Source: Algihabitans sp965233705 | GTDB taxonomy: Bacteria; Pseudomonadota; Alphaproteobacteria; Kiloniellales; DSM-21159 | NCBI GenBank assembly: GCA_965233705.1 | Contig: CBDDTF010000003.1 | Span: forward strand, 248,001-312,000 | Reading direction: 5' to 3' | Length of the DNA stretch: 64,000 nt | Translations under genes and position numbers: made by a program | Shown: one piece after another, positions 37,395 to 46,072 of the stretch | How the letters are laid out: each line of letters starts with the position of its first letter | Numbering within the stretch: position 1 is the first letter of the stretch | Notes under the pieces: generated by a model | Database searches by the model: none | What the model saw: only the letters and a program-made list of their open reading frames with translations | Told to the model about the DNA's origin: nothing

Positions 37395-38235
37395 GCTCCG
37401 GACCCATAAAAGGCTTGCCGGCGCGAGGGCAGGTTTGATTCAAGCTTCCAAACGGTAGGGAGCTTGCGATGTCGGAGAGCCATTTCTGGCTGAGCGAGGC
37501 GCAGTTTGCGCGCCTTCAGCCGCTGCTGCCGAACAAGCCGCGCGGTGTGCCGCGGGTGGACGACCGGCGTGTGATTAGCGGGATCGTCCACGTCCTCAGG
37601 ACGGGGTGCCGATGGGCCGACGCACCGGCGGTCTACGGCCCGCGCAAGACGCTGTACAACCGCTATGTCCGCTGGGCCAAGGCCGGCGTCTGGGCCGAGG
37701 TGTTCCGCGCCTTGGCTGACAGCGGCGGTCCACCGGCCGAGCTGCTGCTCGACAGTTCGCACGTCAAGGCGCACCGCTGCGCGGCCGGCGGTAAAGGGGG
37801 GGCGCCGTCCACGCCATAGGCCGCTCGCGCGGCGGCCGGACCACCAAGATCCACGTTGCGACAGACGAACTGGGGCGGCCGCGCGCCGTGATCCTCACGC
37901 CAGGCCAGCGCGGCGACAGCCCTGTGGCGCTCGCGCTCGTTGGCGCTCTGCCGCCACCGCGCAGACTGATCGCCGACGCCGCCTACGACAGCGACGGCCT
38001 GCGCCGGTTCCTGAGCGAGCGCGGCACCGAACCGGTCGTGCCGAACAACCCGACGCGCAAGCGAAAACACGCCTTCGATGCCGCCGCCTACCGGGCACGC
38101 AACGCGATCGAACGCACCTTCTGCAGGCTCAAGGACTGGCGACGCATCGCCACGCGCTACGACCGCCTGGCCGCAACGTTCGAAGCCGCCGTCCTCATCG
38201 GCGCAATCGTCTGCTATTGGTTATGAGTCCGGAGC
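37395..38235 (+). mobile_element. IS5-family insertion sequence (IS427-like group)
   Basis: An 841-bp element with 15-bp terminal inverted repeats, GCTCCGGACCCATAA at the left and the complement of GCTCCGGACTCATAA at the right (one mismatch). It is flanked by direct repeats CTAG (37391-37394 and 38236-38239). It contains one transposase in two overlapping frames joined by a -1 shift. All parts look intact, so it may be active or recently inserted. Confidence 0.93.
37469..38226 (+). CDS. IS5-family transposase made by programmed -1 frameshift
   Basis: The first frame (37469-37819) gives MSESHFWLSEAQFARLQPLL through the first catalytic Asp in LLLDSSHVKAHR. At a run of seven G preceded by AAA (37793-37802) the ribosome must slip back one base to continue GAVHAIGRSRGG and the rest of the DDE domain (second Asp in LIADAAYDSDG; Glu in ARNAIERTFCRLKDWRR), ending at 38226. 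This arrangement is normal for the IS427 group, so it is not treated as a pseudogene. Without shifting, only a 116-residue truncated protein is made. Confidence 0.9.
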
Positions 38236-39207
38236 CTAGGTGTGGAGCCTCAACAGGTTGTTCTCGGAGAGGCCGAGGCGGCTGATGGGCGTGTTGGTTT
38301 TCAAGCTACCATGTGGGCGATGCCAGTTGTAGCGATGGAGCCAGGCGGGCAGGTGCTGTGCGCGCTGGTCTGAAGTTTCATAGGCATGGGCATAGGCCCA
38401 TTCGCGCAGGGCGGTTTGGATGAAGCGTTCGGCCTTGCCGTTGGTTTTAGGGGTATAGGGTTTGGTGCGGATGTGGCGTAGGCCGAGCTGTTTGCAGGCG
38501 CGGCGGAACGCCCGGGATTTGTAGCAGGCGCCGTTGTCGGTCATGACCTGTGTGACGGGGACGCCCAGTCGGGCGTAGTAGGCGACGGCGGCGTGCAGGA
38601 ACGCGACGGCGCTTTCCTTGCGCTCGTCGGGTTTGATCTGGCTGAAGGCGACGCGGGAGGCGTCGTCGATGCAGACGTGGACGTACTCCCAGCCGGTGCC
38701 GCCGAGCTTGGTGCCGCGGCGGTTGCTCTGGCCTCTGCGATCGCCGGTGACGCGGTGGCCGGGCCGCTCGAAGCGGCCGAGCTTCTTGATGTCGAGATGG
38801 ATCAGCTCGCCGGGATGCTCGCGCTGGTAGCGGCGCACCGGCGGGGCGGGGTCCAGGTCGCGCAGCCGGCTGAGGCCGGCGCGCTTGAGGACCCGGCTGA
38901 CGGTGGCGGGGGAGACGCCGATGTCGCGGGCGATCTGCTGGCCGGCGATGCGCTGGCGACGCAGCGCGACGATGCGCTTTTGGGTCGCCTGGGACGTCGG
39001 CCGGCGCAGCTTGTGGGGCCGTGAGGAGCGGTCGCGGAGCCCGTCCGGGCCTTCGGCCTGGAAGCGCGCGACCCATTTGTTGACGGTTTTTGGCGAGACC
39101 CCGAAGGCCGTGGCCACGGCCTTCGGGGTCTCGCCGACCTCCAGAATGCGGCGCACAAGCAAGGCTCGACCGTAGGGCGTCAGACGGGCATTCTCATGGA
39201 TGTCCAT
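38236..39207 (-). CDS. IS481-family transposase
   Basis: A 323-residue transposase. An N-terminal helix-turn-helix pair (RALLVRRILEVGETPKAVATAFGVSPKTVNKWVARF; ARDIGVSPATVSRVLKRAG) precedes an rve-type DDE core: Asp in LIHLDIKKLG, Asp in VMTDNGACYKS, and Glu in TNGKAERFIQTALREW. The sequence starts at ATG 39207 (MDIHENARLTPYGR). Its stop codon TAG lies in the CTAG direct repeat that also borders the neighbouring IS5-family element, so the reading frame is completed by target DNA. Confidence 0.93.
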   Translation of the reverse strand: MDIHENARLTPYGRALLVRRILEVGETPKAVATAFGVSPKTVNKWVARFQAEGPDGLRDRSSRPHKLRRPTSQATQKRIVALRRQRIAGQQIARDIGVSPATVSRVLKRAGLSRLRDLDPAPPVRRYQREHPGELIHLDIKKLGRFERPGHRVTGDRRGQSNRRGTKLGGTGWEYVHVCIDDASRVAFSQIKPDERKESAVAFLHAAVAYYARLGVPVTQVMTDNGACYKSRAFRRACKQLGLRHIRTKPYTPKTNGKAERFIQTALREWAYAHAYETSDQRAQHLPAWLHRYNWHRPHGSLKTNTPISRLGLSENNLLRLHT

Positions 39208-39292
39208 TCGGTCCCCCGAGCGAGTTTGATGATCTGGCAATCACCAGTCTCCTCGGCCGGGACCGAGTGGACAACCTGTTGGAAGCTCACAC
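38240..39292 (-). mobile_element. IS481-family insertion sequence
   Basis: A 1,053-bp element with imperfect terminal inverted repeats. The left end is GTGTGGAGCCTCAACAGG; the right end read inward is GTGTGAGCTTCCAACAGG; both continue TTGT. It is flanked by CTAG at 38236-38239 and 39293-39296. It abuts the IS5-family element and shares the middle CTAG with it. The family is known to prefer CTAG-containing targets. Confidence 0.9.
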
Positions 39293-39294
39293 CT

Positions 39295-39357
39295 AGAGCG
39301 ACGCCCGAGCTGAGTGACTCGCCTTGGCGAGTCGCCAGGTCGGACAGCATCACTCCA
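39295..39357. repeat. Palindromic element remnant right of the IS pair
   Basis: It begins AGAGCGACG and ends GCATCACTCC, with a perfect internal stem GACTCGCC-TT-GGCGAGTC. The ends resemble those of the type A/B elements, and its left end is the CTAG where the IS481-family element is inserted. Confidence 0.6.
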
Positions 39358-39370
39358 AGCCTCTGGCTTA

Positions 39371-39432
39371 GGGCGGTTTTTGCCCGACCGGCGGAACCGC
39401 TGCGCGGTTCCATACGGTCGCAAATCGCTCTA
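39371..39432. repeat. Interspersed palindromic element, type A copy 2
   Basis: The core 39385-39432 matches 18966-19013 at 46 of 48 positions. The stem CGACC...GGAACCGC / GCGGTTCC...GGTCG is plain, and it ends CAAATCGCTCTA. It lies downstream of the carbamoylase gene's stop codon. Confidence 0.9.
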
Positions 39433-39486
39433 CCCTGCCGGACCTCCAAGCGGAAGATCGGCTGCGGCGGACGGCGCGACGGGGGG

Positions 39487-40467
39487 CTACTTGGCGGCGG
39501 CGGGCGTGCGCCGGCCCGGCTGCGCGTCGGCGGCGCCGGTCTCGACCGGCCCCTTGGTCTCGACGATCAGGCCGTAGTGCTGCGGCTCGCGGTGGCGGGC
39601 GAAGTCGAAGACGCTGCGCTTGAAGGTCAGCCCGAGGTCGAGGTCGCAGGCCGCCGTCACCAGCTCGTCCTGGTCGGTCACGGCGATCGCCACGGTCTCG
39701 CCGGTCGGGGCGATGATCTGGGTGCCGCCGATCATCGGCACGCCCTCCTCGTTGCCGGCCTTGGCGACGCCGACCACCCAGGTGGCGTTCTGGTAGGCGC
39801 CGGCCTGCATCACGAGCTGGTTGTGGTGCCAGCCCAGGCGGTCGTGCTCGGGCGCCGGGGGATTGTGCACCGGGGTATTGTAGCCGAGCAGCACCATCTC
39901 GACGTTCTGCAGGCCCATCACGCGGTAGGTCTCGGGCCAGCGGCGGTCGTTGCAGATGCACATGCCGAAGCGCCCGCCCAGCGCCTCGAACACCGGGAAG
40001 CCCAGGTTGCCGGTCTCGAAGTAGCGCTTCTCCAGGTGCTGGAAGGCGCGCCAGGGCTCGTGCTCGGCGTGGCCCGGCAGGTGGATCTTGCGGTACTTGC
40101 CGACGATCTCGCCCTGCTTGTCGACCAGGATCGCCGTGTTGAAGTGGCGGGTGCGCCCCGCCTCCTCGGTCAGTTCGGCATAGCCCAAGCAGAAGGCCAG
40201 TCCCAGGCGCTTGGCCTCGTCGAACAGCGGCCGGGTGTCCGGTCCCGGCATCTCGCGCTCGAAGAAGGCGTCGATCTTTTCCTGCTCGGCCATGAACCAG
40301 CGCGGGAAGAAGGTGGTCAGCGCCAGCTCGGGAAAGACCACCAGGTCGCAGCCGCGCGCCTTGGCGGTGCGCAGGTGCGCGATCATCCGCTCGACCACCT
40401 GGGCGCGGCTCTCCGCCAGGGCGATGGGGCCGAGCTGGGCGGCGCCGACGGTGACGATACGGGACAT
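39487..40467 (-). CDS. N-carbamoyl-D-amino-acid hydrolase-type nitrilase-family amidohydrolase
   Basis: A 326-residue carbon-nitrogen hydrolase. The catalytic triad falls at the positions known for the Agrobacterium D-carbamoylase: Glu47 (FPELALTTFFPRW), Lys127 (GKYRKIHLPG) and Cys172 (GMCICNDRRWPETYR). The enzyme should remove CO2 and NH3 from an N-carbamoyl amino acid or related ureido acid. ATG 40467 is the start. It is the last of three genes with an M20 carbamoylase and diaminopropionate ammonia-lyase, 67 bases after the former. D-stereospecificity is inferred from similarity. Confidence 0.9.
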   Translation of the reverse strand: MSRIVTVGAAQLGPIALAESRAQVVERMIAHLRTAKARGCDLVVFPELALTTFFPRWFMAEQEKIDAFFEREMPGPDTRPLFDEAKRLGLAFCLGYAELTEEAGRTRHFNTAILVDKQGEIVGKYRKIHLPGHAEHEPWRAFQHLEKRYFETGNLGFPVFEALGGRFGMCICNDRRWPETYRVMGLQNVEMVLLGYNTPVHNPPAPEHDRLGWHHNQLVMQAGAYQNATWVVGVAKAGNEEGVPMIGGTQIIAPTGETVAIAVTDQDELVTAACDLDLGLTFKRSVFDFARHREPQHYGLIVETKGPVETGAADAQPGRRTPAAAK

Positions 40468-40534
40468 GGGGTCTCCTCCGATGTTGGGCGCCGGCCCGCC
40501 GCCGGTCCTGCGGGGCGGCGGCCGTGGCGCCGGG

Positions 40535-41770
40535 TCAGTTGGCGAGGGCGAGCAGGCTGTGCAGCAGCAGGTCCGCGCCCGCGGCGATATCTGCCGACTC
40601 GGTGAACTCGCGGACATTGTGGCTGATGCCGCCGACGCTGGGCACGAAGATCATCGCCGCCGGGCAGATCCGCGCCAGCATCTGGGCGTCGTGGCCGGCG
40701 CCGCTCGGCATGCGCCGCACGCTGTGGCCGAGCGTGCCGGCCAGGGCCTCGATTTGCGCCACCAGATCCGGGTCGAAGGGCACCGGCTCGAAGCGGGCCA
40801 GGCGGCGGTGGTCGACCTCCAGCCCCTCGGCGGCGGCGGTCTCGGCGACGAAGGCCTGCAGCCGCCGCTCGGCCTCCTGCAGGCGGGCCTCGTCGGTGTT
40901 GCGCAGGTCGACGGTGAAGCGGGCGTGGTTGGGGATCACGTTGACCAGGTTCGGCCCGACCTCGACGGCGCCGACCGTGCCGACCTGGTCGCCGCCGAGC
41001 GCGCGGGTCAGCTCGCGCACGAAGGCGATGGTGGCGCCGGCCAGGTAGCCGGCGTCGTGGCGCAGACGCATCGGCGTGGTGCCGGCATGGTTGGACACGC
41101 CGGTGACGCGGAACTCGGTCCAGGAGATGCCCTGCACCGACTCCACCGCGCCCAGGGTGATGCCCTCCTGCTCCAGCACCGGCCCCTGCTCCACGTGCAG
41201 CTCGACGAAGGCGTGGACCTGCGGCCGGCCGACCGGCGCGCTGCCGGCGTAGCCGATGCGCGCCAGCTCGGCGCCGACCCGGCTGCCGTCGATGCCCTCG
41301 GTCTGCAGCGCCGCCTCCAGGTCGAGGCCGCCGACGTAGACCAGGCTGCCCATCATGTCGGGGGCGAAGCGCGCACCCTCCTCGTTGGTGAAGACCGCCA
41401 CCGCCAGCGGCCGCTCGGTCTCGATGCCCGCCGCGTTGAGCGTCTCGACCACCTCCAGGCCGGCGAGCACGCCGAGGTTGCCGTCGTAGCGCCCGCCGGT
41501 GCGCACCGTGTCGATGTGCGAGCCGGTCATCACCGGCGGGCCGTCGCGGCGGCCGGGCCGCAGGCCGACCAGGTTGCCGATGGCGTCGACCGTGACCTGC
41601 AGGCCGAGCGCGCGCATCCAGCCGGTGACCAGGTCGCGGCCGGCCTTGTCGGCGTCGCTCAGCGCCAGGCGGCAGACGCCGCCGCCCTCGATGGCGCCGA
41701 CCTCGGCCAGCCGGGCGATGCGGTCGAGCAGGCGCGCGTGGTCGAGGCGCAGGTCGGCGTGGGCGGTCAT
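40535..41770 (-). CDS. M20-family amidase/carbamoylase (allantoate amidohydrolase / L-carbamoylase type)
   Basis: A 411-residue binuclear-metal hydrolase. Metal-binding and family motifs: GSHIDTVRTGGRYDGNLGVLAGLEV, VAVFTNEEGARFAPDMMGS, ELHVEQGPVLEQE, GVSNHAGTTPMRLRHDA and PSGAGHDAQM. The family hydrolyses N-carbamoyl-L-amino acids, allantoate, ureidoglycine or beta-ureidopropionate. It overlaps the diaminopropionate ammonia-lyase gene by four bases (ATGA), a strong hint that its product feeds that enzyme. The exact ureido substrate is not determined. Confidence 0.9.
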   Translation of the reverse strand: MTAHADLRLDHARLLDRIARLAEVGAIEGGGVCRLALSDADKAGRDLVTGWMRALGLQVTVDAIGNLVGLRPGRRDGPPVMTGSHIDTVRTGGRYDGNLGVLAGLEVVETLNAAGIETERPLAVAVFTNEEGARFAPDMMGSLVYVGGLDLEAALQTEGIDGSRVGAELARIGYAGSAPVGRPQVHAFVELHVEQGPVLEQEGITLGAVESVQGISWTEFRVTGVSNHAGTTPMRLRHDAGYLAGATIAFVRELTRALGGDQVGTVGAVEVGPNLVNVIPNHARFTVDLRNTDEARLQEAERRLQAFVAETAAAEGLEVDHRRLARFEPVPFDPDLVAQIEALAGTLGHSVRRMPSGAGHDAQMLARICPAAMIFVPSVGGISHNVREFTESADIAAGADLLLHSLLALAN

Positions 41771-43035
41771 GCCGTCGCTCCGCCGCGCTGGTCCGCGTCG
41801 CGCACCTCTTCGCCGCTCCGCCCGACGAGCTCGCGGTAGAGCAGGGGATCGGTGTCGCCCTCGCTGCCGAACACCAGCACCCGGGCCTGCGGACCGAGCC
41901 CGAGGCTTTCGCGCGCGGCCGGGCGGGCCAGGGCCGCCGCGGCGGCGCAGAGCCCGGCGACGGCCGACTCCCCGGCGACCAGCGGCGGGTCGCCGTCGAC
42001 GCCCCTGGCCAGCAGCCGCATCATCTCGCCGGCGGCGGCGTCGGTCACGGTGACGAAGGCGTCGGCCCCCTCGTCCAGGATCTCCCAGGCCAGGATCGAG
42101 GTCTCGCCGCAGGCCAGGCCGGCCATGATGGTGTCGAGCGCGCCCGGCACGGCGCTGGCGCGGCCGGCCCGCACGCTGGCCAGCAGGCAAGCCGCCTTGT
42201 CCGGCTCGACCACCAGGAAGCGCGGGCGCCGGGTCCCCAGGGTCTCCCAGAGCTGGGCGCAGATCGCCGCCGCCATGCCGCCGACGCCGGCCTGCACCAG
42301 CACGTGGGTCGGCGGCGTCGCGCCGGCCTGCTCCAGCGCCTCGGCGGCCATCAGGCTGTAGCCCTGCATCACGTCGCGCGGGATCTCGGTATAGCCGGGA
42401 TAGGAGGTATCGGAGACCACGGTCCAGCCGTTTTCCGCGGCCTGGCGGGCGGCCTCGCGGATGGCGTGGTCGTAGGTGCCGGGCACCCGCCGCACCTCGG
42501 CCCCGAAGCGGGCGATGGCGTCGACCCGGCCCTGGCTGACCGTGGCGTGGACGAAGATCACGCAGCGGCAGCCGAAGGTCTGCGCCCCCCAGGCGACCGA
42601 GCGGCCGTGGTTGCCGTCGGTGGCGCAGCACACGGTGGTCGCCGCCACCCGCGCGGCATGGCGGCCCGCCAGGATCTCGGCGGTGCTGGGGCTGTCGCCC
42701 TCGGCCTCGGCGATCTGTCGCTTGAGCAGGCGCAGCACGGCATAGGCGCCGCCCAGCGCCTTGAAGCTGCCCAGTCCGAAGCGCCCGCTCTCGTCCTTGT
42801 AGGCGACCGCGCCCAGGTCTAGGCGCCGCGCCAGGCCCGGCAGGTCGACCAGGGGCGTGGGGGCGTAGCCCGGCCAGGCCGCGATCTCGGCGCGGGCTTG
42901 TTCGAAGCCGTCGCGGTTGAGCACGGCGCGCTGGCGCGGGCCGTAGGGGCGCGCCGGGTCCGCCTTGGGGTTGGGCGCCATCTCGAAGGGCGCGGCGGCG
43001 ACAGCCTGCAGCGAAGCGGTCTGGGGATCGGACAT
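41767..43035 (-). CDS. Diaminopropionate ammonia-lyase (PLP enzyme)
   Basis: A 422-residue fold-type II PLP enzyme of the diaminopropionate ammonia-lyase/YgeX family, which converts 2,3-diaminopropionate to pyruvate and two ammonia. The PLP lysine is Lys92 in GLGSFKALGGAYAV. ATDGNHGRSVAWGAQTFGC, VSDTSYPGYTEIPRDVMQGY and the phosphate loop QAGVGGMAAAI are characteristic. It is the first gene of a three-gene operon with two carbamoylases and diverges from a Dpp-type transporter operon. Confidence 0.92.
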   Translation of the reverse strand: MSDPQTASLQAVAAAPFEMAPNPKADPARPYGPRQRAVLNRDGFEQARAEIAAWPGYAPTPLVDLPGLARRLDLGAVAYKDESGRFGLGSFKALGGAYAVLRLLKRQIAEAEGDSPSTAEILAGRHAARVAATTVCCATDGNHGRSVAWGAQTFGCRCVIFVHATVSQGRVDAIARFGAEVRRVPGTYDHAIREAARQAAENGWTVVSDTSYPGYTEIPRDVMQGYSLMAAEALEQAGATPPTHVLVQAGVGGMAAAICAQLWETLGTRRPRFLVVEPDKAACLLASVRAGRASAVPGALDTIMAGLACGETSILAWEILDEGADAFVTVTDAAAGEMMRLLARGVDGDPPLVAGESAVAGLCAAAAALARPAARESLGLGPQARVLVFGSEGDTDPLLYRELVGRSGEEVRDADQRGGATA

Positions 43036-43499
43036 GGGACGGGGCTCGCCTAGAGGGAGATGAAAGCGCTTGAACGGATAGCCAAGCAGCAAGTCTCGGC
43101 CAGGGTCAACGGCCTGCGCAGCCGGCAGGCCGGTGGGCGGCGCGGGCGGCGGGCGGCGCAGGGTGGCGGGCGGCGCGGCGGCCTGTCGGACGCGGGCGGC
43201 GCCCGATAAGGGGCAAAGGCTGGGCATTGTCCGGGCAAGTTGCTTGAATCTTAGTCAAGTCAATTTCCGTCGTTGTGCGCTGGCAAACAAACCTCTGTGC
43301 GACGAGGCGGCCGGCGCGCTCAAGCAGGACGCGCTTTTTGGGCGAATTGGATACTTCGGACTCGCATCATCGGCGATGCTGGCACAGGATTTGTACATCG
43401 AAAATCGGGATCGAAGGCGAACCCCTGGGCGCAGGTGGGTCGTTTCCTGCCGTCCTGGCCGCTGGATCAAAGATCCCGAAGGCAACAAGGAGGCTCTCG
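43036..43499. other. 464-base divergent promoter region
   Basis: It lies between the diaminopropionate ammonia-lyase operon and the Dpp-type transporter operon and probably holds both promoters. An inverted repeat CTTGA-N7-TCAAG (43243-43259) in a locally AT-richer stretch is the best operator candidate. No regulator gene is adjacent. I saw no small gene in it. Confidence 0.45.
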
Positions 43500-45098
43500 A
43501 TGGTGAGTGTTACGAGGCGGCGCCTCGGCGTCCTGACCGCGGCCGCGGTGGCGCTGGGTGCGGCGATGGGGCTGGGCGCCCAGGCGGCCCAGGCCGAGAC
43601 GGTCCTGCGCGTCATCCCCCACGCCGACCTGAAGAACGTCGATCCCATCTGGACGACGGCCTACATCACGCGCAACCACGGCTACATGGTCTACGACACG
43701 CTGTTTGCGATGGACGAGAACCTGGAGCCGCAGCCCCAGATGGTCGACAGCTGGAGCGTCAGCGACGACAGGCTGACTTGGACCTTCACGCTGCGCGACG
43801 GGCTCATGTGGCACAACGGCGAGCCGGTGACGGCCGAGGACTGCGTCGCCTCGCTCGAGCGCTGGGGCGCGCGCGACGGCATGGGCCAGAAGCTGATGGA
43901 CGTGGTCGCCTCGCTCGAGGCGGTCGACGACAAGACCTTCGTGATGACCCTGTCGGAGCCCTACGGCCTGGTGCTGGAGTCGATCGGCAAGATCAGCTCC
44001 AACGTGCCCTTCATGATGCCCAAGGCGCTGGCCGAGACCGATCCCTTCGAGCAGGTGCCCGAGATCATCGGCTCCGGTCCCTTCAAGTTCTCCGCCGAGG
44101 AGTGGGTGCCGGGCTCCAAGGTGGTCTACCTCAAGAACGAGGACTACGTGCCGCGCGACGAGCCGCCGAGCGCCGCGGCCGGCGGCAAGGTCGCCAAGGT
44201 CGACCGCGTCGAGTGGCTCTACATCCCCGACCACACCACGGCTATGAACGCCCTGCTCAACGGCGAGGTGGACTACTGGGAGACCCCGCCGGTCGACCTG
44301 GTGCCGCTGCTGCAGCAGGACGAGAGCATCACCGTCGAGGTGCTCGATCCCCTGGGCAACCAGGGCATGCTGCGGATGAACCACCTCTATCCGCCCTTCG
44401 ACGACCAGAAGATCCGCCAGGCCGTGGTCGCCGCCGTCGACCAGGAGCTCTACATGAAGGCGGCGATCGGCGATCCGCAGTACTACAACATCTGCCACTC
44501 GCTCTATGCCTGCGGCGCGCCGCTGGAGACCCAGGCGGGCGCCGAGCTGATGATCGAGGGCACCAAGGAGCAGGCCCGCCAGATGCTGGAGGAGGCCGGC
44601 TACGACGGCACCCCGGTGGTCATCCTGCAGCCGACCGACATTCCCGTGACCAACGCCGCCAGCCTGGTGACCGCCCAGACCCTGCGCGACATCGGCATGG
44701 AGGTGGAGCTGCAGGCGATGGACTGGGCCACCGTGACCTCGCGCCGTGCCGTACAGGACCCGCCGTCGGAGGGCGGCTGGAACATCTTCCACACCTGGTG
44801 GATCGGCGGCGACATCTCCAACCCGGTGACCCACACCGGCCTGTCGGCCGGCGGCACCGAGCGGGCCTGGTTCGGCTGGCCGGACGATCCCAAGCTGGAG
44901 GAGCTGCGCGACGCCTTCTCCAAGGAGACCGACCCGGACAAGCAGAAGGCGCTGGCCGATGAGATCCACGCCCGCGCCATGCAGGTGGTAACCCACGCCA
45001 ACTTCGGCACCTGGTTCAACCCGGTCGCCTATCGCGACAACATCTCCGGGCTGATCAAGTCGCCGGTCCAGTTCTTCTGGAACGTGGCCAAGCAGTAG
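43500..45098 (+). CDS. Dpp/Opp-type ABC transporter substrate-binding protein
   Basis: A 532-residue SBP_bac_5 protein with a signal peptide (1-32, RRRLGVLTAAAVALGAAMGLGAQ then AAQAE). The family motif is LMWHNGEPVTAEDCVASLERW, and a further typical segment is FDDQKIRQAVVAAVDQELY. AAGGAGG ahead of ATG 43500 is a strong ribosome site. It is the first of four transporter genes transcribed away from the diaminopropionate/carbamoylase operon, so a ureido- or diaminopropionate-containing peptide or amino-acid derivative is a plausible ligand. Confidence 0.92.
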   Translation: MVSVTRRRLGVLTAAAVALGAAMGLGAQAAQAETVLRVIPHADLKNVDPIWTTAYITRNHGYMVYDTLFAMDENLEPQPQMVDSWSVSDDRLTWTFTLRDGLMWHNGEPVTAEDCVASLERWGARDGMGQKLMDVVASLEAVDDKTFVMTLSEPYGLVLESIGKISSNVPFMMPKALAETDPFEQVPEIIGSGPFKFSAEEWVPGSKVVYLKNEDYVPRDEPPSAAAGGKVAKVDRVEWLYIPDHTTAMNALLNGEVDYWETPPVDLVPLLQQDESITVEVLDPLGNQGMLRMNHLYPPFDDQKIRQAVVAAVDQELYMKAAIGDPQYYNICHSLYACGAPLETQAGAELMIEGTKEQARQMLEEAGYDGTPVVILQPTDIPVTNAASLVTAQTLRDIGMEVELQAMDWATVTSRRAVQDPPSEGGWNIFHTWWIGGDISNPVTHTGLSAGGTERAWFGWPDDPKLEELRDAFSKETDPDKQKALADEIHARAMQVVTHANFGTWFNPVAYRDNISGLIKSPVQFFWNVAKQ

Positions 45099-45130
45099 GC
45101 CGGCCGCGAAGAGAAAGCGCACAGCCCCCC

Positions 45131-46072
45131 ATGCTTGGCTTCATCCTACGACGCCTGCTGGCCACCATCCCCGTCATGGGGGTGGTGGCCCTCTTCGTGT
45201 TCCTGATGCTGCATCTCAGCCCCGGCGACCCGGCCACGGTGATCGCGGGCGACTACGCCAGTCCGGCGGACATCGCCCGCATCCGCGCGCAGCTCGGCCT
45301 CGACCAGCCGCTGCACATCCAGTTCGGCACCTGGGTCTGGTCGCTGCTGCAGGGCGATCTCGGCATCTCGATCTTCTCCAACCTGCCGGTCACCAAACTG
45401 ATCGGCCAGCGGCTCGAGCCGACCCTGATGCTGGCGCTGACCACGCTGATCATCACCGTCGTGGTGGCGGTGCCGATGGGCGTGGTGGCGGCCTGGAAGG
45501 CGGGCACCTGGGTCGACCGCGCGATCATGATCTTCGCGGTGGCCGGTTTTTCCATCCCGGTCTTCGTGCTCGGCTACATCCTGATCTACGTGGTCTCGCT
45601 GAAGCTCGGCCTGCTGCCGGTGCAGGGCTACAAGCCGATCTCCGAGGGGCTCTGGCCCTTCCTCGGCTCGATCATCCTGCCCTCGCTGACGCTCAGCGTG
45701 ATCTACATCGCTCTGATCGCGCGCATCACCCGCGCCTCGATGCTCGAGGTGCTGGACGAGGACTACATCCGCACCGCGCGGGCCAAGGGGCAGCTCGAGT
45801 GGAAGGTGCTGCTGGGGCACGGGCTGCGCAACGCGGCCGTGCCGATCGTGACGATCATCGGCATCGGCATCGCGCTGCTGATCGGCGGCGTGGTGGTGAC
45901 CGAGAGCGTCTACAACATTCCCGGTCTGGGCCGTCTGGTGGTCGACGCCATCCTCAAGCGCGACTACCCGATCATCCAGGGCCTGATCCTGATGTTCAGC
46001 TTCGTCTACATCCTGATCAACCTGGGGATCGACATTCTCTACACCCTGATCGACCCGAGGATCCGCTATTGA
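45131..46072 (+). CDS. Dpp/Opp-type ABC transporter permease (DppB-like)
   Basis: A 313-residue permease with six membrane segments. It opens MLGFILRRLLATIPVMGVVALFVFLML, then has HLSPGDPATVIAGDYASPADIARIRAQLGLDQPL, and the BPD motif EDYIRTARAKGQLEWKVLLGHGLRNA. It pairs with the next permease, which it overlaps by four bases (TTGA). Confidence 0.94.
   Translation: MLGFILRRLLATIPVMGVVALFVFLMLHLSPGDPATVIAGDYASPADIARIRAQLGLDQPLHIQFGTWVWSLLQGDLGISIFSNLPVTKLIGQRLEPTLMLALTTLIITVVVAVPMGVVAAWKAGTWVDRAIMIFAVAGFSIPVFVLGYILIYVVSLKLGLLPVQGYKPISEGLWPFLGSIILPSLTLSVIYIALIARITRASMLEVLDEDYIRTARAKGQLEWKVLLGHGLRNAAVPIVTIIGIGIALLIGGVVVTESVYNIPGLGRLVVDAILKRDYPIIQGLILMFSFVYILINLGIDILYTLIDPRIRY

Noticed and set aside
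37469..38226. IS5-family transposase as a broken gene
   Set aside because: The two frames join at a slippery G run as expected for this IS group. Both terminal repeats and target duplications are intact.
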